From a candidate division WOR-3 bacterium (GTDB taxonomy: Bacteria; Hydrothermota; UBA3072), in NCBI GenBank assembly GCA_039804165.1, contig JBDRZZ010000008.1, forward strand, positions 1 through 64,000: a DNA stretch of 64,000 nucleotides, given 5' to 3'. Shown here piece after piece: positions 16,321 to 25,159 of this stretch; the stretch's first letter is position 1, and every line of letters starts with the position of its first letter. The notes beneath the pieces are model-generated. The model made no database searches, was not told the DNA's origin, and saw only the letters and a program-made list of their open reading frames with translations. The position numbers were made by a program, and so were the translations under genes.

Positions 16321-17489
16321 TAAAAAAGAAGAAAAAATACATTTTTATTAGTGGGGCTATTGTTTTACTATTGGTTATTGGGATTTTTTTTAGGACTGTT
16401 AAAGGAAAGAAGAAGAATCCATTTGCCGAAAGAATTGTTCAAGTTAGAAAAGATAATATTGTTAAAAAGGTTACAGAGAGTGGGAAGGTAGAGCCTGTGA
16501 CTTCTGTAAATGTAAAATCTGCTCTTGCTGGGGAGGTGATAAGATTATTTGTGGAGGAAGGCGATAAGGTAAAAATAGGACAGAAATTAGCTTTGATTCG
16601 ACCTCAACCGGAAGAAGCTCAAAAGGTAGCTCAGATAAAAGCATCTATAAAGAGTAAAAAATTAGATTTGGAAGAAGCTGAAAGAAATTTAAAAAGAAAA
16701 GAAACTCTTTATGAAGAAGGTTTTATCGCTGCTTGGGATGTTGAAGATGCAAAGAAACAATACGAAAACTGTAAAATTCAGCTTGAACTTGCTATAAGAC
16801 AACTTTGGGTTGTTCTTGGGGGAAATATAGAAGTTGGAGATGTGGAGTCTCTTGAGGTTGATAATATTACTCTTACCTCCTCAATTAATGGGACTGTTAC
16901 AAGTATAAATGTGGAAGAAGGAGAGATGATAACCTCGGGAACTCAAGCAATTGGAGGTGGAGGGACTACTATTATGACAATTTCCGATTTAAGTGAAATG
17001 ATTGTAAAAGTTAATATAAATGAAGTGGATATAGGATATCTTGCAAAGGGACAAAATGTTAGGATAGGATTTGACGCTATTAAAGGTGTAATTTATAAGG
17101 GTAAGGTAAAAAAGATTTCACCTTCAGGGATTGAAAGCCAAAATCTTGTTGTTTATCCCGTTGAGGTGGAGATTTTAAATCCTGATGGAAGAATTCGCCC
17201 TGGAATGACGGCAGATCTTGATATAATTGTTGGAGAGGCTAAGAGCGTTCTTTGTATTCCTAAAGAGGCTATTTTAAAAGACAATGGGAGAACAATGGTT
17301 CTTTTACGGAGAGGAGGAAAGATTACACCAAAACCGGTTGTTACAGGTTTAAGTGATGAGATTAGGATAGAAATAAAGGGTGGCCTTAAGGAAGGAGATA
17401 CATTATTAGTTCCGTTAGAAAAGGAGCCTTTTGGAAAAGAAGGTAGGCCTCAAATTGGTGGCGGAAGAATGATGCCTCCAAGATTATAA
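16317..17489 (+). CDS. macA: MacA-like periplasmic adaptor (HlyD family)
   Basis: 390 residues. One N-terminal membrane helix (about 7-25) anchors it in the inner membrane. Then come the split biotinyl-lipoyl-like domain (VNVKSALAGEVIRLFVEEGDKV, and NGTVTSINVEEGEMI after the hairpin), a helical hairpin with coiled-coil character (about 95-155), and beta-barrel and membrane-proximal domains (VVYPVEVEILNPDGRIRPGMTADL). This is the order seen in MacA. It bridges the TolC-like and MacB-like proteins encoded on either side. The start codon overlaps the TolC stop by 4 bp and the MacB gene follows after 4 bp. Substrate unknown: macrolides, peptides and lipoproteins are all known for the family. Confidence 0.88.
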   Translation: MIKKKKKYIFISGAIVLLLVIGIFFRTVKGKKKNPFAERIVQVRKDNIVKKVTESGKVEPVTSVNVKSALAGEVIRLFVEEGDKVKIGQKLALIRPQPEEAQKVAQIKASIKSKKLDLEEAERNLKRKETLYEEGFIAAWDVEDAKKQYENCKIQLELAIRQLWVVLGGNIEVGDVESLEVDNITLTSSINGTVTSINVEEGEMITSGTQAIGGGGTTIMTISDLSEMIVKVNINEVDIGYLAKGQNVRIGFDAIKGVIYKGKVKKISPSGIESQNLVVYPVEVEILNPDGRIRPGMTADLDIIVGEAKSVLCIPKEAILKDNGRTMVLLRRGGKITPKPVVTGLSDEIRIEIKGGLKEGDTLLVPLEKEPFGKEGRPQIGGGRMMPPRL

Positions 17490-17493
17490 AAAT

Positions 17494-19491
17494 ATGGAGT
17501 TGATTAAATTATTAGATATTACTAAGGTATATAATATAGGAAACTTAGAAGTTCCTGTTCTTTTAGGTATTTCTCTTGAGGTGCATAACGGAGAGTTTTT
17601 AGCTATTCTTGGCCCATCTGGTTCTGGGAAGACAACCCTTATGGATATAATTGGATGTTTATCTAAACCAACTTCTGGATGTTATTTTTTGGAAGGGGAG
17701 GATGTTAGTGAATTAAGCGAGGTTGATCTATCTATTATAAGGAAGAAGAAGATAGGATTTGTTTTCCAAAGTTTTAATCTTATCCCAAGAATGAGCGCAA
17801 TAGACAATGTGGAACTGCCTCTTTTATATTCAGGAGTAGAGGAAGAAGAGAGGAAAGAAAGAGCGATGAATGCTCTTATTAAGGTGGGTCTTTCACATCG
17901 TGCATATCATTATCCCAATGAACTTTCAGGAGGAGAACAACAAAGAGTTGCTATTGCAAGGGCTATAGTAAATAATCCTTCAATAATACTTGCAGATGAG
18001 CCTACAGGAAATCTTGATTCTAAAACAGGAAAAGAAATTATGGCTCTTTTTGAAGAACTTCACAAAGAGGGCGGGACTATCATAATGGTTACTCACGATT
18101 CAACAGTTGCCAAATATGCAGAAAGAAATCTTAAGATAAAAGATGGAAAGATTGAAAAAGAAGAGATAAAAAAGAGGGTAAGAAAAAGAGAAAATCCTAA
18201 GAAGATAGAGGAAAAAAGGGGAGATAGGAGCATTCTTGGAAGCATTATCTCAGGTTTTGTTGCAGGGTATAGAGGACTTTTGGCTAATAAACTCCGTTCT
18301 TTTCTTACAGTTCTCGGGATAATTATAGGGGTTGGAGCGGTTATTGGGGTTATGGGCATTGGAGAAGGAGCAAAAAGAAGTATTACTACTCAAATAGAAA
18401 AATTAGGGTCAAACATTATAAGCATCCATTACCGGAGACCACAAACTAAAGAGGAAGCTCTCTTGTGGCAAGGAAGATCTAAAGGTCTTACTTATCAAGA
18501 TGCTCTTGCTCTTAAAGAGGAATTAGACTTCATTTACGATGTTGAGCCTGAGGTTAGAGCTACTATTACGGCTAAATATAAGGATAAAGATTGGGAGACA
18601 AATATTGTTGGAACTCTTCCCTCTTATCAATCCATAAATAATCACTATGTTAAAGAGGGTCGTTTTTTTACAGAAGATGAATTAAGGTCTTGGACAAAGG
18701 TTTGTGTTATAGGGAAGACAATTAAAGATGAATTATTTGAGGAGGAAGATCCAATTGGTAAGGAGATAAAGATAAGTAATATGCGTTTCACAGTGATTGG
18801 GGTTTTAGAAGAAAAAGGCTCTATTGGATGGAATAATTTTGATGATAGGATAATTATTCCCCTTTTTACTGCCCAAAAAAGAATTACAGGGGAAGATGAT
18901 ATTGTGAGGGAGATTCAAGTCCAGACGAAAGGGAGCATCCCTTCAAAAGACTACGAAGAAAAAGTTAAGGATTTTCTTCTTAAAAGGCACAATCAGGTTG
19001 AGGACTTTAGAATAATGAATAGAGAAGAATTCAAACAGACAATAGAACAAACCGCAAAGACTTTTAAAATTATGCTTTCTGGGATTGCTGCAATATCTCT
19101 TATCGTTGGAGGAATTGGTATAATGAACATAATGCTTGTTTCTGTTACAGAAAGAACAAGGGAAATTGGAATAAGAAAGGCAATAGGAGCAAAGAGATTA
19201 GATATTTTAATTCAGTTCTTAATTGAATCAGTAATAGTATCTTTAAGTGGGGGAATTATTGGAATTATTTTGGGGATTATTTTCGCCACCACTTTAGGGA
19301 ATATGATAGTTGGAGCTGGACCAATCACTCCTGGTCCGAGGTTTCTAAGTGAAGGTGGTAAGTCAGTTGTTACTCCCGGTTCTATTTTGCTTGCATTCTT
19401 TTTCGCAATTGTTGTGGGAATTTTTTTTGGAATATATCCTGCAAATAAAGCCTCAAAGATGGATCCAGCTCAGGCTCTTAGATATGAGTGA
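17494..19491 (+). CDS. macB: MacB-like ABC transporter, ATPase fused to permease
   Basis: 665 residues. The N-terminal nucleotide-binding domain (about 1-225) has Walker A GPSGSGKTT (40-48), signature LSGGEQQR (about 144) and Walker B IILADEP (about 164). A charged linker (about 226-250) leads to the MacB permease: first membrane helix about 268-290, a large periplasmic MacB_PCD domain, then three C-terminal helices with the FtsX-type motif ERTREIGIRKAIGA. This is the standard MacB architecture and length. It is the last gene of the TolC-MacA-MacB unit and ends 3 bp from the convergent gene, with no visible terminator between them. Substrate cannot be read from sequence. Confidence 0.93.
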   Translation: MELIKLLDITKVYNIGNLEVPVLLGISLEVHNGEFLAILGPSGSGKTTLMDIIGCLSKPTSGCYFLEGEDVSELSEVDLSIIRKKKIGFVFQSFNLIPRMSAIDNVELPLLYSGVEEEERKERAMNALIKVGLSHRAYHYPNELSGGEQQRVAIARAIVNNPSIILADEPTGNLDSKTGKEIMALFEELHKEGGTIIMVTHDSTVAKYAERNLKIKDGKIEKEEIKKRVRKRENPKKIEEKRGDRSILGSIISGFVAGYRGLLANKLRSFLTVLGIIIGVGAVIGVMGIGEGAKRSITTQIEKLGSNIISIHYRRPQTKEEALLWQGRSKGLTYQDALALKEELDFIYDVEPEVRATITAKYKDKDWETNIVGTLPSYQSINNHYVKEGRFFTEDELRSWTKVCVIGKTIKDELFEEEDPIGKEIKISNMRFTVIGVLEEKGSIGWNNFDDRIIIPLFTAQKRITGEDDIVREIQVQTKGSIPSKDYEEKVKDFLLKRHNQVEDFRIMNREEFKQTIEQTAKTFKIMLSGIAAISLIVGGIGIMNIMLVSVTERTREIGIRKAIGAKRLDILIQFLIESVIVSLSGGIIGIILGIIFATTLGNMIVGAGPITPGPRFLSEGGKSVVTPGSILLAFFFAIVVGIFFGIYPANKASKMDPAQALRYE

Positions 19492-19494
19492 TTT

Positions 19495-20238
19495 TTATTT
19501 AATCCTTAAATCTATTTTTTCATCCTTTAGTAAATTTGAAATTTCAGGGATGAATTTGTCATCTCGATGATATAAATATAATACCTTTGGTTTAAAAGAT
19601 TTTACTGCATCGGCGACCATTTGAGGACTCATTGTATATGGCAGATTCATTGGAAGGATTGCAGCATATATATCCTTTAAAGCTTTCATTTCTGGTGTGT
19701 TTTCTGTATCTCCTGCAACATATATTTTTTTATCTCCAAAGGTGATTACATATCCATTACCAATTCCTTTTGGGTGAAATGGTTCTCCATTTTCTCTTTT
19801 GTTTATGATGTTGTAAGCTGGAAGAACTTCTATTGGGAATCCATTTAAGGTATCTATATCCCCATTTTTCATAACAGTTCCATCTTTAATTTTTTCTTGG
19901 CATCTCTCTGTTAATATGAGCACTGTTTCCTTTGTCCTTATCGCTTTTATAGCCTCTGGGTCAAAATGGTCCCAATGTTCATGAGTGATTAAGATTAAGT
20001 CTCCTTTAGGCAATTTGGTGTAATCTGCCTCTTTTAGTGTTGGATCAATATGGATGACTTTTTTGTTGAATTCAAAAAATAAAGATGCATGACCCACAAA
20101 AGTAATTTTTACTTCCCCTTCTTTTGTTTTAATTGTATCTGTGGAAAATTTTTTTAATGGCTTTTCTTCGGCCAGAAGAGATACTCCAATAAAAATAAGA
20201 AAAGAAAGTATTTTTAAGAATTTTATAACCATTATCAT
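19495..20238 (-). CDS. Exported metallo-beta-lactamase-fold hydrolase (UlaG/UPF0173-like)
   Basis: 247 residues with the ATG at 20238. I chose this start because aaaggaggg lies just upstream and a signal peptide follows (MVIKFLKILSFLIFIGVSLLA); an upstream ATG at 20262 lies inside the previous gene. The metal-binding motif HEHWDH fits HxHxDH, and later ligands include the Asp in AGDTEN and His in YLYHRDD. GHASLFFEF near the start is typical of the UlaG/UPF0173 branch, which includes L-ascorbate-6-phosphate lactonase and many enzymes of unknown substrate. It lies 10 bp after the radical SAM gene in the same unit. The signal peptide suggests a periplasmic location. Substrate unknown. Confidence 0.75.
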   Translation of the reverse strand: MIMVIKFLKILSFLIFIGVSLLAEEKPLKKFSTDTIKTKEGEVKITFVGHASLFFEFNKKVIHIDPTLKEADYTKLPKGDLILITHEHWDHFDPEAIKAIRTKETVLILTERCQEKIKDGTVMKNGDIDTLNGFPIEVLPAYNIINKRENGEPFHPKGIGNGYVITFGDKKIYVAGDTENTPEMKALKDIYAAILPMNLPYTMSPQMVADAVKSFKPKVLYLYHRDDKFIPEISNLLKDEKIDLRIK

Positions 20239-20248
20239 TTTCCCTCCT

Positions 20249-21703
20249 TTAAATTTCAACACTAACTTTAGATTTATCTTTTAATTTTTCAGAAAGCTCT
20301 TTAAGAAGTCCTTTATTATAAATGCATCCCGGATCAGGAGCTTTTAAGTCTCCAAAATACTGAAACGCTCTTGCTCTACAACCTCCACAAACGGTGGCTT
20401 CTTCTTCAGAACAATTTGCACAATTTACGTCTTCCCTTTTCTTTAATACTTTCATTAGTGGATGCTCATTCCATAATTCTTCAATTGTTTGATTTTTTAA
20501 ATTCCCAATGGTAAGATCGGGCATATAAACACAAGGGGTAAATCTTCCATCAGGCTGTATTGCAGCGTAGGCTCTTCCTGCTCCGCATCCACCTACTACA
20601 TCAGCAATGGCGCCTAACTCTTTAGATTTCAAATCTGCATAATGAGCAAGAATTAAGGAACAGGATTCGTTTCTCCTACAGAAAGCTCCAAAAGTAGGAT
20701 CTGTTGTGGCAACTATGTGTTTTCCTCTATCAAGTTGTTCATACATTAATTTATGAAGTTCTTCTCTTTCCTCTGGAGTTGGATCGTTTTTAAAATCACC
20801 TCTACCCACTGGGATGTAATTATAAACTACGACCTTATAAGCACCAAGCTCCTCCCTTAGTTTGAATATCCCTTTAATCTCATTATGATTCTCTTTCATG
20901 TGGGTGTAGGCAATACAAGTTGTAACTCCTGCATCTATAAGATTCTTAATCCCTTTTATTGCTCTTTCCCACATTCCAGGGATTCCTCTTATTTTGTCGT
21001 GTTTTTCTGGAGAGGCTCCATCAATGGAGACTTGAACGTAACCTATTTCAAGTTCTGCTATCTTCTTTGCCATATTTCTGTCTATAAGGGTTCCATTTGT
21101 TGCAATAGATAAATAGAGTCCTTTTTCTTTCGCCTTTTTAGCAACCTCCCAGAAATCTTTATCTATAAGAGGTTCTCCCCCAGAGAAGAAAAGGGATGGA
21201 ATATTTCTTTCTCCAATCTTTTCAACTATTTCTAAACGTTCCGAAAGGGTGAGCTCTTCTTTCTTGTTTTTTTCTCTTAAATGAATTGCACTCTGATAAC
21301 AATGCTTACAAAGTAGATTACATTTATTTGTAAAGTTCCATACTAACATAACTGGATCGGCAAATGGCTGAGGAGTTTTAAATCCATATTTGTCAAGGGA
21401 TTCTAAGGCATTGGCAAATATTTTCCTAATGGTTATTTGTTGAAGACTTTTCTTGAATTCCTCTTCAGAAGTTCCAAAAGATCTTCTTACAACATCCAGT
21501 AATTTAATAAGAGGAAAATATTTAATTTTCTCTGAGTTGCTTAAAGAGTTATTACAGTATTTGTCTATTATAACCTCAAATAAATATTTTCCATTTTCTT
21601 TTTTTAAAGCAGTTGAAATAATTCTTCTTGAAACCCTTGAGTTAAGGGTTTTATTTAATCTTATAATATCAAACTGCCTTTTTGAAATAACCCAAAGACT
21701 CAT
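20249..21703 (-). CDS. Radical SAM/SPASM-domain enzyme of unknown substrate
   Basis: 484 residues after a strong aaaggaggg ribosome binding site. The radical SAM core has Cys128, Cys132 and Cys135 in the CNLLCKHC motif that holds the 4Fe-4S cluster, and the SAM-binding FSGGEPL. The C-terminal third is a SPASM domain with Cys-rich CGAGRAY, FTPCVY, NCANC and CGGCRARA, which should hold one or two extra clusters. An unusual 120-residue N-terminal part precedes the core and may be a partner-binding domain. Family members include peptide maturases and the heme-pathway enzymes AhbC/AhbD and NirJ; the arrangement is similar but I cannot choose among them. The metallo-beta-lactamase gene follows in the operon. 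Confidence 0.8.
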   Translation of the reverse strand: MSLWVISKRQFDIIRLNKTLNSRVSRRIISTALKKENGKYLFEVIIDKYCNNSLSNSEKIKYFPLIKLLDVVRRSFGTSEEEFKKSLQQITIRKIFANALESLDKYGFKTPQPFADPVMLVWNFTNKCNLLCKHCYQSAIHLREKNKKEELTLSERLEIVEKIGERNIPSLFFSGGEPLIDKDFWEVAKKAKEKGLYLSIATNGTLIDRNMAKKIAELEIGYVQVSIDGASPEKHDKIRGIPGMWERAIKGIKNLIDAGVTTCIAYTHMKENHNEIKGIFKLREELGAYKVVVYNYIPVGRGDFKNDPTPEEREELHKLMYEQLDRGKHIVATTDPTFGAFCRRNESCSLILAHYADLKSKELGAIADVVGGCGAGRAYAAIQPDGRFTPCVYMPDLTIGNLKNQTIEELWNEHPLMKVLKKREDVNCANCSEEEATVCGGCRARAFQYFGDLKAPDPGCIYNKGLLKELSEKLKDKSKVSVEI

Positions 21704-21733
21704 TATCTCCCTCCTTTTGCGAAAAAACTATAT

Positions 21734-21749
21734 ATAGATGGCTATCTAT
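21734..21749. promoter_or_regulatory. small palindrome in the leader of the radical SAM operon
   Basis: atagat (21734-21739) and atctat (21744-21749) are perfect inverted copies around four bases, ggct. They lie between the -10 box at 21760-21765 and the start codon at 21703, so they could be an operator or a weak mRNA hairpin. Confidence 0.25.
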
Positions 21750-21759
21750 TTGAATATAT

Positions 21760-21787
21760 ATAATAATAGAGAAAATAGACTTGTCAA
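21760..21787 (-). promoter_or_regulatory. sigma70-type promoter for the radical SAM operon
   Basis: On the minus strand: TTGACA (21787-21782), 16 bp, TATTAT (21765-21760). The leader to the ATG at 21703 is about 50 bases and carries the small palindrome at 21734-21749. Confidence 0.65.
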
Positions 21788-21789
21788 GA

Positions 21790-22312
21790 GGTGTCTTTGG
21801 AGATTGTTGAACTTAAAGAATAGGATGATACGAAGAAGATTCTTATTGTAATTTTATGAAACGAAATTATGGAATAAAATGAGTATTTTTTAAGTCTTTT
21901 TGTAAATATTTTAAACACGAGATTTACGGAGAAATAGAAGTAACCTGGTTTTCAGAAGTTATGGCAAGTACCCAATCCGCATACAAGAGATATTCTTTAT
22001 TTTGCTTTGAGAAGATTCTTGAAGTTCATGTTTATAACTATGCTATATTTAGACGGTATTATGGGGTCTATAATTTATAGAGGTGAGTTCTTAAAAGTTA
22101 CACTTGGAGAGATCCAGACGAAAGAAGACTCGGAGATGATGATTGGGTAAAGTTTTTTTATTGATTCTATTAGAATTAAGCCTTTATTCAATTCTATATG
22201 TCTATCTATACTAGTAATTTGGAGGGTGGAGAAGTTGGAAATTATATCCAACACTGGGTGTTTCCTTACAGAATTAATAAAAAATTTGGTTTTTAAAAAG
22301 AAAGATTTTTTA
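21790..22312. other. about 520 bp without a clear gene; possible decayed coding fragments
   Basis: No complete gene is visible. On the plus strand some short frames look protein-like: 21883-22080 (VTWFSEVMAS..., 65 codons without a good start), a piece around 22100-22160 reading WRDPDERRLGDDDWVKFFY, and 22180-22294 reading YMSIYTSNLEGGEVGNYIQ and ending in KKFGF. They lie in different frames broken by stops, as expected for a decayed gene, but could also be chance. A weak AT hairpin (aaagat / atcttt, 22301-22320) sits at the end of the convergent Ig-repeat gene and could end its transcript. Confidence 0.3.
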
Positions 22313-23860
22313 TTATCTTTTTACAATCGCAATATCCTTTGTTACCACGGCTAATATTTCTCTTCCCCGGTATAAAATTGCAATTATTTTTACTTTTAAC
22401 TCTCCAACTCCCTCCGGGAGATTATTTGCTTCAAATTCTCTATTTAGAATTATTCTTCCTGCATCTTCTGGAATGACTTTCCAAATTATTTGGTAGTCGG
22501 TAAAATCCGTGTTTATTAAAAGAGGTGTTGTAGAACCTTCTACAATTTTTTCTATAGCTGTAAGAGAAGTGTTGTAATCCTTGTCTTTAGAGAATAACTC
22601 CGTGGTTGGACTATCTATATTATTTCTTTCCCCTATTACAATTAATGATCTTCCAGGTTTAACGTTAATTCCCAGGCCGGCTTCAGCAACCAAGAAGCCT
22701 GCTCCTACCCTTTTTGGAATGAAGACCCCATTATTGTTTACATACCCGAGATCCTCAGGGATTACCTTCCATTTTACTAAGATTCCTTCTGCATTTTCTA
22801 CAGTGAAAGAATATTCTCGCCCAATTTCTTGAGAATCAAAATATTTAAAAGAAGGTGTTATTGATAAAGCTTTTATTTCGGTGGATTTTATAGATACTTC
22901 TGCAGAGACAATTCCTTTTCCAAATCTTTGAGGTAAAATTGCAACAACTCTACCTTTTGTTGGAATTTTACCTGCGATAAATGTGCCATCCTTTTTAATT
23001 GTCCCACATCTTCTCGGTATTACTTCCCACCGAATAGGAAGATTTATATCTCTAAATCCTTCTCCAATAAGTTTGAACCGAACGGTTTCTCCAGGTTTAA
23101 GCTCTACTTTCTCTGGAATTATTCTTATTCCCATTTCTCCACTTATCACCACAATTGCACGCTCTTGAAATCCATTTTTCTCTGCCACTATTACTGTTTT
23201 TCCAGGAAGGTTTGCGGTGAATAAACCTGTAGGTGTTAATTCACCTAATTTTTCACCTTCAATTTTCCAAGAGACTCCTTCTTCAGCTACAAACTGAACT
23301 GTTTCCCCTATTTTTAACTTCTTAAATTTTGGTGTTATTTTAAGAGAACTAACTTTTCCTTTTACTCTAATAAATGCTGTTTCTACTTCTCCGTTTTCCA
23401 AAATAGCAATGACTCTGCCTTTTCCTGGGTTTTTTGCGATGAAGGAGCTATTTTCTATATCTCCTATATTAGGAGGGAAACATTTCCAGGTTTTTGCTTT
23501 ACTCCCAGAAATTGTGAAGGTTATTTTCTCCCCCTTTTCTAAAATCGCAAATGATGGGAATATTTTTGCCTTTTCTTCTTCCTTACTTATCCTTATATAA
23601 GCAAACCCTTGCACAGTTTCTCCTTTTAATTCAGCTTTGCATCGAAGGACCCCTCTACCTTCTTCTTTGGCTATAAAAATTTCATTATAAACTTCTCCGA
23701 GGGAATTAGGAGTTACATCAAAACTTAATTTTCCTGAAAGAGGGTTACCTTCTTCATCTAATAATTTAACAGTGAAAGGAATTTTTTCTCCCACTTTGCC
23801 CTTAATAGGATTTGGGAATATATAAACTTCTAAAGATAATAATAAAAATATAAACATCAT
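22313..23860 (-). CDS. Secreted protein of tandem bacterial Ig-like (BIG2-type) repeats
   Basis: 515 residues. A short signal-like N-terminus (MMFIFLLLSLEVYIFP) is followed by about five to six Ig-like modules of 70-90 residues. Each has the pattern 'P...L..GE...F..., W.V.P...G.I...G.F.A...G...V.A', for example WKIEGEKLGELTPTGLFTA and WEVIPRRCGTIKKDGTFIAG. This is the BIG2/invasin-like repeat found in surface proteins. No catalytic domain or sorting tail is seen. It is the last gene of the ECF-sigma operon and overlaps the anti-sigma gene by 4 bp (ATGA), so its production is probably tied to that stress regulon. Confidence 0.7.
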   Translation of the reverse strand: MMFIFLLLSLEVYIFPNPIKGKVGEKIPFTVKLLDEEGNPLSGKLSFDVTPNSLGEVYNEIFIAKEEGRGVLRCKAELKGETVQGFAYIRISKEEEKAKIFPSFAILEKGEKITFTISGSKAKTWKCFPPNIGDIENSSFIAKNPGKGRVIAILENGEVETAFIRVKGKVSSLKITPKFKKLKIGETVQFVAEEGVSWKIEGEKLGELTPTGLFTANLPGKTVIVAEKNGFQERAIVVISGEMGIRIIPEKVELKPGETVRFKLIGEGFRDINLPIRWEVIPRRCGTIKKDGTFIAGKIPTKGRVVAILPQRFGKGIVSAEVSIKSTEIKALSITPSFKYFDSQEIGREYSFTVENAEGILVKWKVIPEDLGYVNNNGVFIPKRVGAGFLVAEAGLGINVKPGRSLIVIGERNNIDSPTTELFSKDKDYNTSLTAIEKIVEGSTTPLLINTDFTDYQIIWKVIPEDAGRIILNREFEANNLPEGVGELKVKIIAILYRGREILAVVTKDIAIVKR

Positions 23861-24594
23861 CCCTCCTTATAGAAGGTTATTGCTTTCTCCTCCAGGGTCT
23901 TAATAGAAAGGTAGTGAAGCCCTTCTTCCAGAGGAGGTAAGAACTCTTTATCTAAATACAAAACATTAGAAATTATCTTATAATTTTTTATTTCTTCTCC
24001 ATCGATCTTAATTTCTATTCTTTCTACTGGTTTTTCTAAAACAAGAACAATTTCAAAGTTTTCTCCTACCACTGCTCCTTCCTCTGGAAAGACAAAATGA
24101 ATTTCTTCGGAAGAGGGTGTTTCTAAAGGTTCATTCATAATGTTTATTTTCGTTTCTTTCTTTACAATTTCTTTTATTTCGGATTTTGGAATGCTTTCTT
24201 TTGTTTTTATCTCTTCTTGTGATTTTTCTTGGATTTTTTGGGTTTCTGCTAAAGATGTTGTAGGCTTATATCTTAGGTAGAAAACTGTGAAAAACAATAT
24301 AAAAATGGCTGCAGCACTTAATACTATGTAATTCCATCTAAGGATTGGTCTTACTCCTTGTAAGGATTCTTTTTTAATAGTATTTTTAAGGATTATATCG
24401 ATTAATCCAGAAGGACATTGGACTTCCTCTATTTGAGATTGGAAAATTCTTAAAAGTTTTTTTCTCTCTCTTATTTTTCCCTTACATAAATTGCAGATTT
24501 TTAAATGAGTTTCCAATTCTTTTTTCTCTTTTTCGGTAAGCTCATTATCTAAATAACCTTGTATTAATTCCTCATATTTTTGATGTTTTCTCAT
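23857..24594 (-). CDS. Anti-sigma factor with zinc-binding N-terminal domain
   Basis: 245 residues. The N-terminal ~60 residues form an anti-sigma (ZAS) domain: an EELIQGYLDNELTEKEKKE helix, then HLKICNLC matching HxxxCxxC. One membrane helix lies at about 85-105 (YIVLSAAAIFILFFTVFYL). The periplasmic part has a Lys/Glu/Ser-rich linker and an Ig-like end (VFPEEGAVVGENFEIVLVL). The gene overlaps the ECF sigma gene upstream (4 bp) and the Ig-repeat gene downstream (4 bp), the classic sigma/anti-sigma pairing. It would hold the sigma factor at the inner membrane until a signal triggers release. Confidence 0.85.
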   Translation of the reverse strand: MRKHQKYEELIQGYLDNELTEKEKKELETHLKICNLCKGKIRERKKLLRIFQSQIEEVQCPSGLIDIILKNTIKKESLQGVRPILRWNYIVLSAAAIFILFFTVFYLRYKPTTSLAETQKIQEKSQEEIKTKESIPKSEIKEIVKKETKINIMNEPLETPSSEEIHFVFPEEGAVVGENFEIVLVLEKPVERIEIKIDGEEIKNYKIISNVLYLDKEFLPPLEEGLHYLSIKTLEEKAITFYKEG

Positions 24595-25124
24595 ATTTTT
24601 TCCTTTAATAATTTTTCAAGTTTTGAAATTGTTCTATTTAACCTTGATCGCACAGTTCCTATTGGAATTTGGAGAATCTCTGATATTGTTGAGTAATCAC
24701 AATTCTCATAGTATCGAAGGATTAAAACTTCCTGGTGTTTTTTAGGGAGAGATTTAATTAGGTTTTTTATAAGGTTCTCATCTGAGCTCTTAAGAATGAA
24801 TTTTTCTGGGTTACTTTCATTAGTAGGATGTTTAACAACATCTTCGAGGGAAATTATATTTTTTTCATAAATTTTATCTTTGCGGTATTTAAAAACTGTG
24901 TTTAGAGCAATTCTATAAAGCCAGGTGTATATAGAAGATTCTCCTCTAAAAGCTTCAAATCCCTTCCAGGCTTTTGTGAAAACCTCTTGGGTTAATTCTT
25001 TTGCTATTTCATAATTATTAGTCATATTGTAAATCATTTTGTAAATCCTTGAAGTATTATTTCTAACAATTTTTTCAAATGTTTCTTTTCTTTCTTCATT
25101 TTTTATATTCCTCCTTAATTCCAT
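24591..25124 (-). CDS. RNA polymerase ECF sigma factor
   Basis: 177 residues. Region 2 at about 20-90 contains NYEIAKELTQEVFTKAW and IYTWLYRIALN. Region 4 at about 120-172 contains LPKKHQEVLILRYYENCDYSTI and the helix-turn-helix ILQIPIGTVRSRLNRTISKL. The ATG at 25124 has no ribosome binding site before it. Instead aaggagg lies inside codons 3-5 of this frame and points to an out-of-frame ATG that opens only 21 codons. With the candidate ECF promoter at 25132-25159, transcription would begin at or next to the ATG, so leaderless translation is plausible. An anti-sigma gene overlaps its end. Confidence 0.88.
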   Translation of the reverse strand: MELRRNIKNEERKETFEKIVRNNTSRIYKMIYNMTNNYEIAKELTQEVFTKAWKGFEAFRGESSIYTWLYRIALNTVFKYRKDKIYEKNIISLEDVVKHPTNESNPEKFILKSSDENLIKNLIKSLPKKHQEVLILRYYENCDYSTISEILQIPIGTVRSRLNRTISKLEKLLKEKI

Positions 25125-25131
25125 TTTTTAT

Positions 25132-25159
25132 TTAGATAAAAAATTCTCTATTTAGTTCC
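25132..25159 (-). promoter_or_regulatory. candidate ECF-sigma promoter before the sigma factor gene
   Basis: On the minus strand: GGAACT (25159-25154), then TCTAA (25136-25132) after 17 bases. The first ten bases, GGAACTAAAT, are identical to the element at 13084-13093, and AGAG follows at a similar place in both. The whole element sits in the 35-bp gap after the beta-barrel gene. Its -10 ends 7 bases before the ATG at 25124. Confidence 0.5.
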
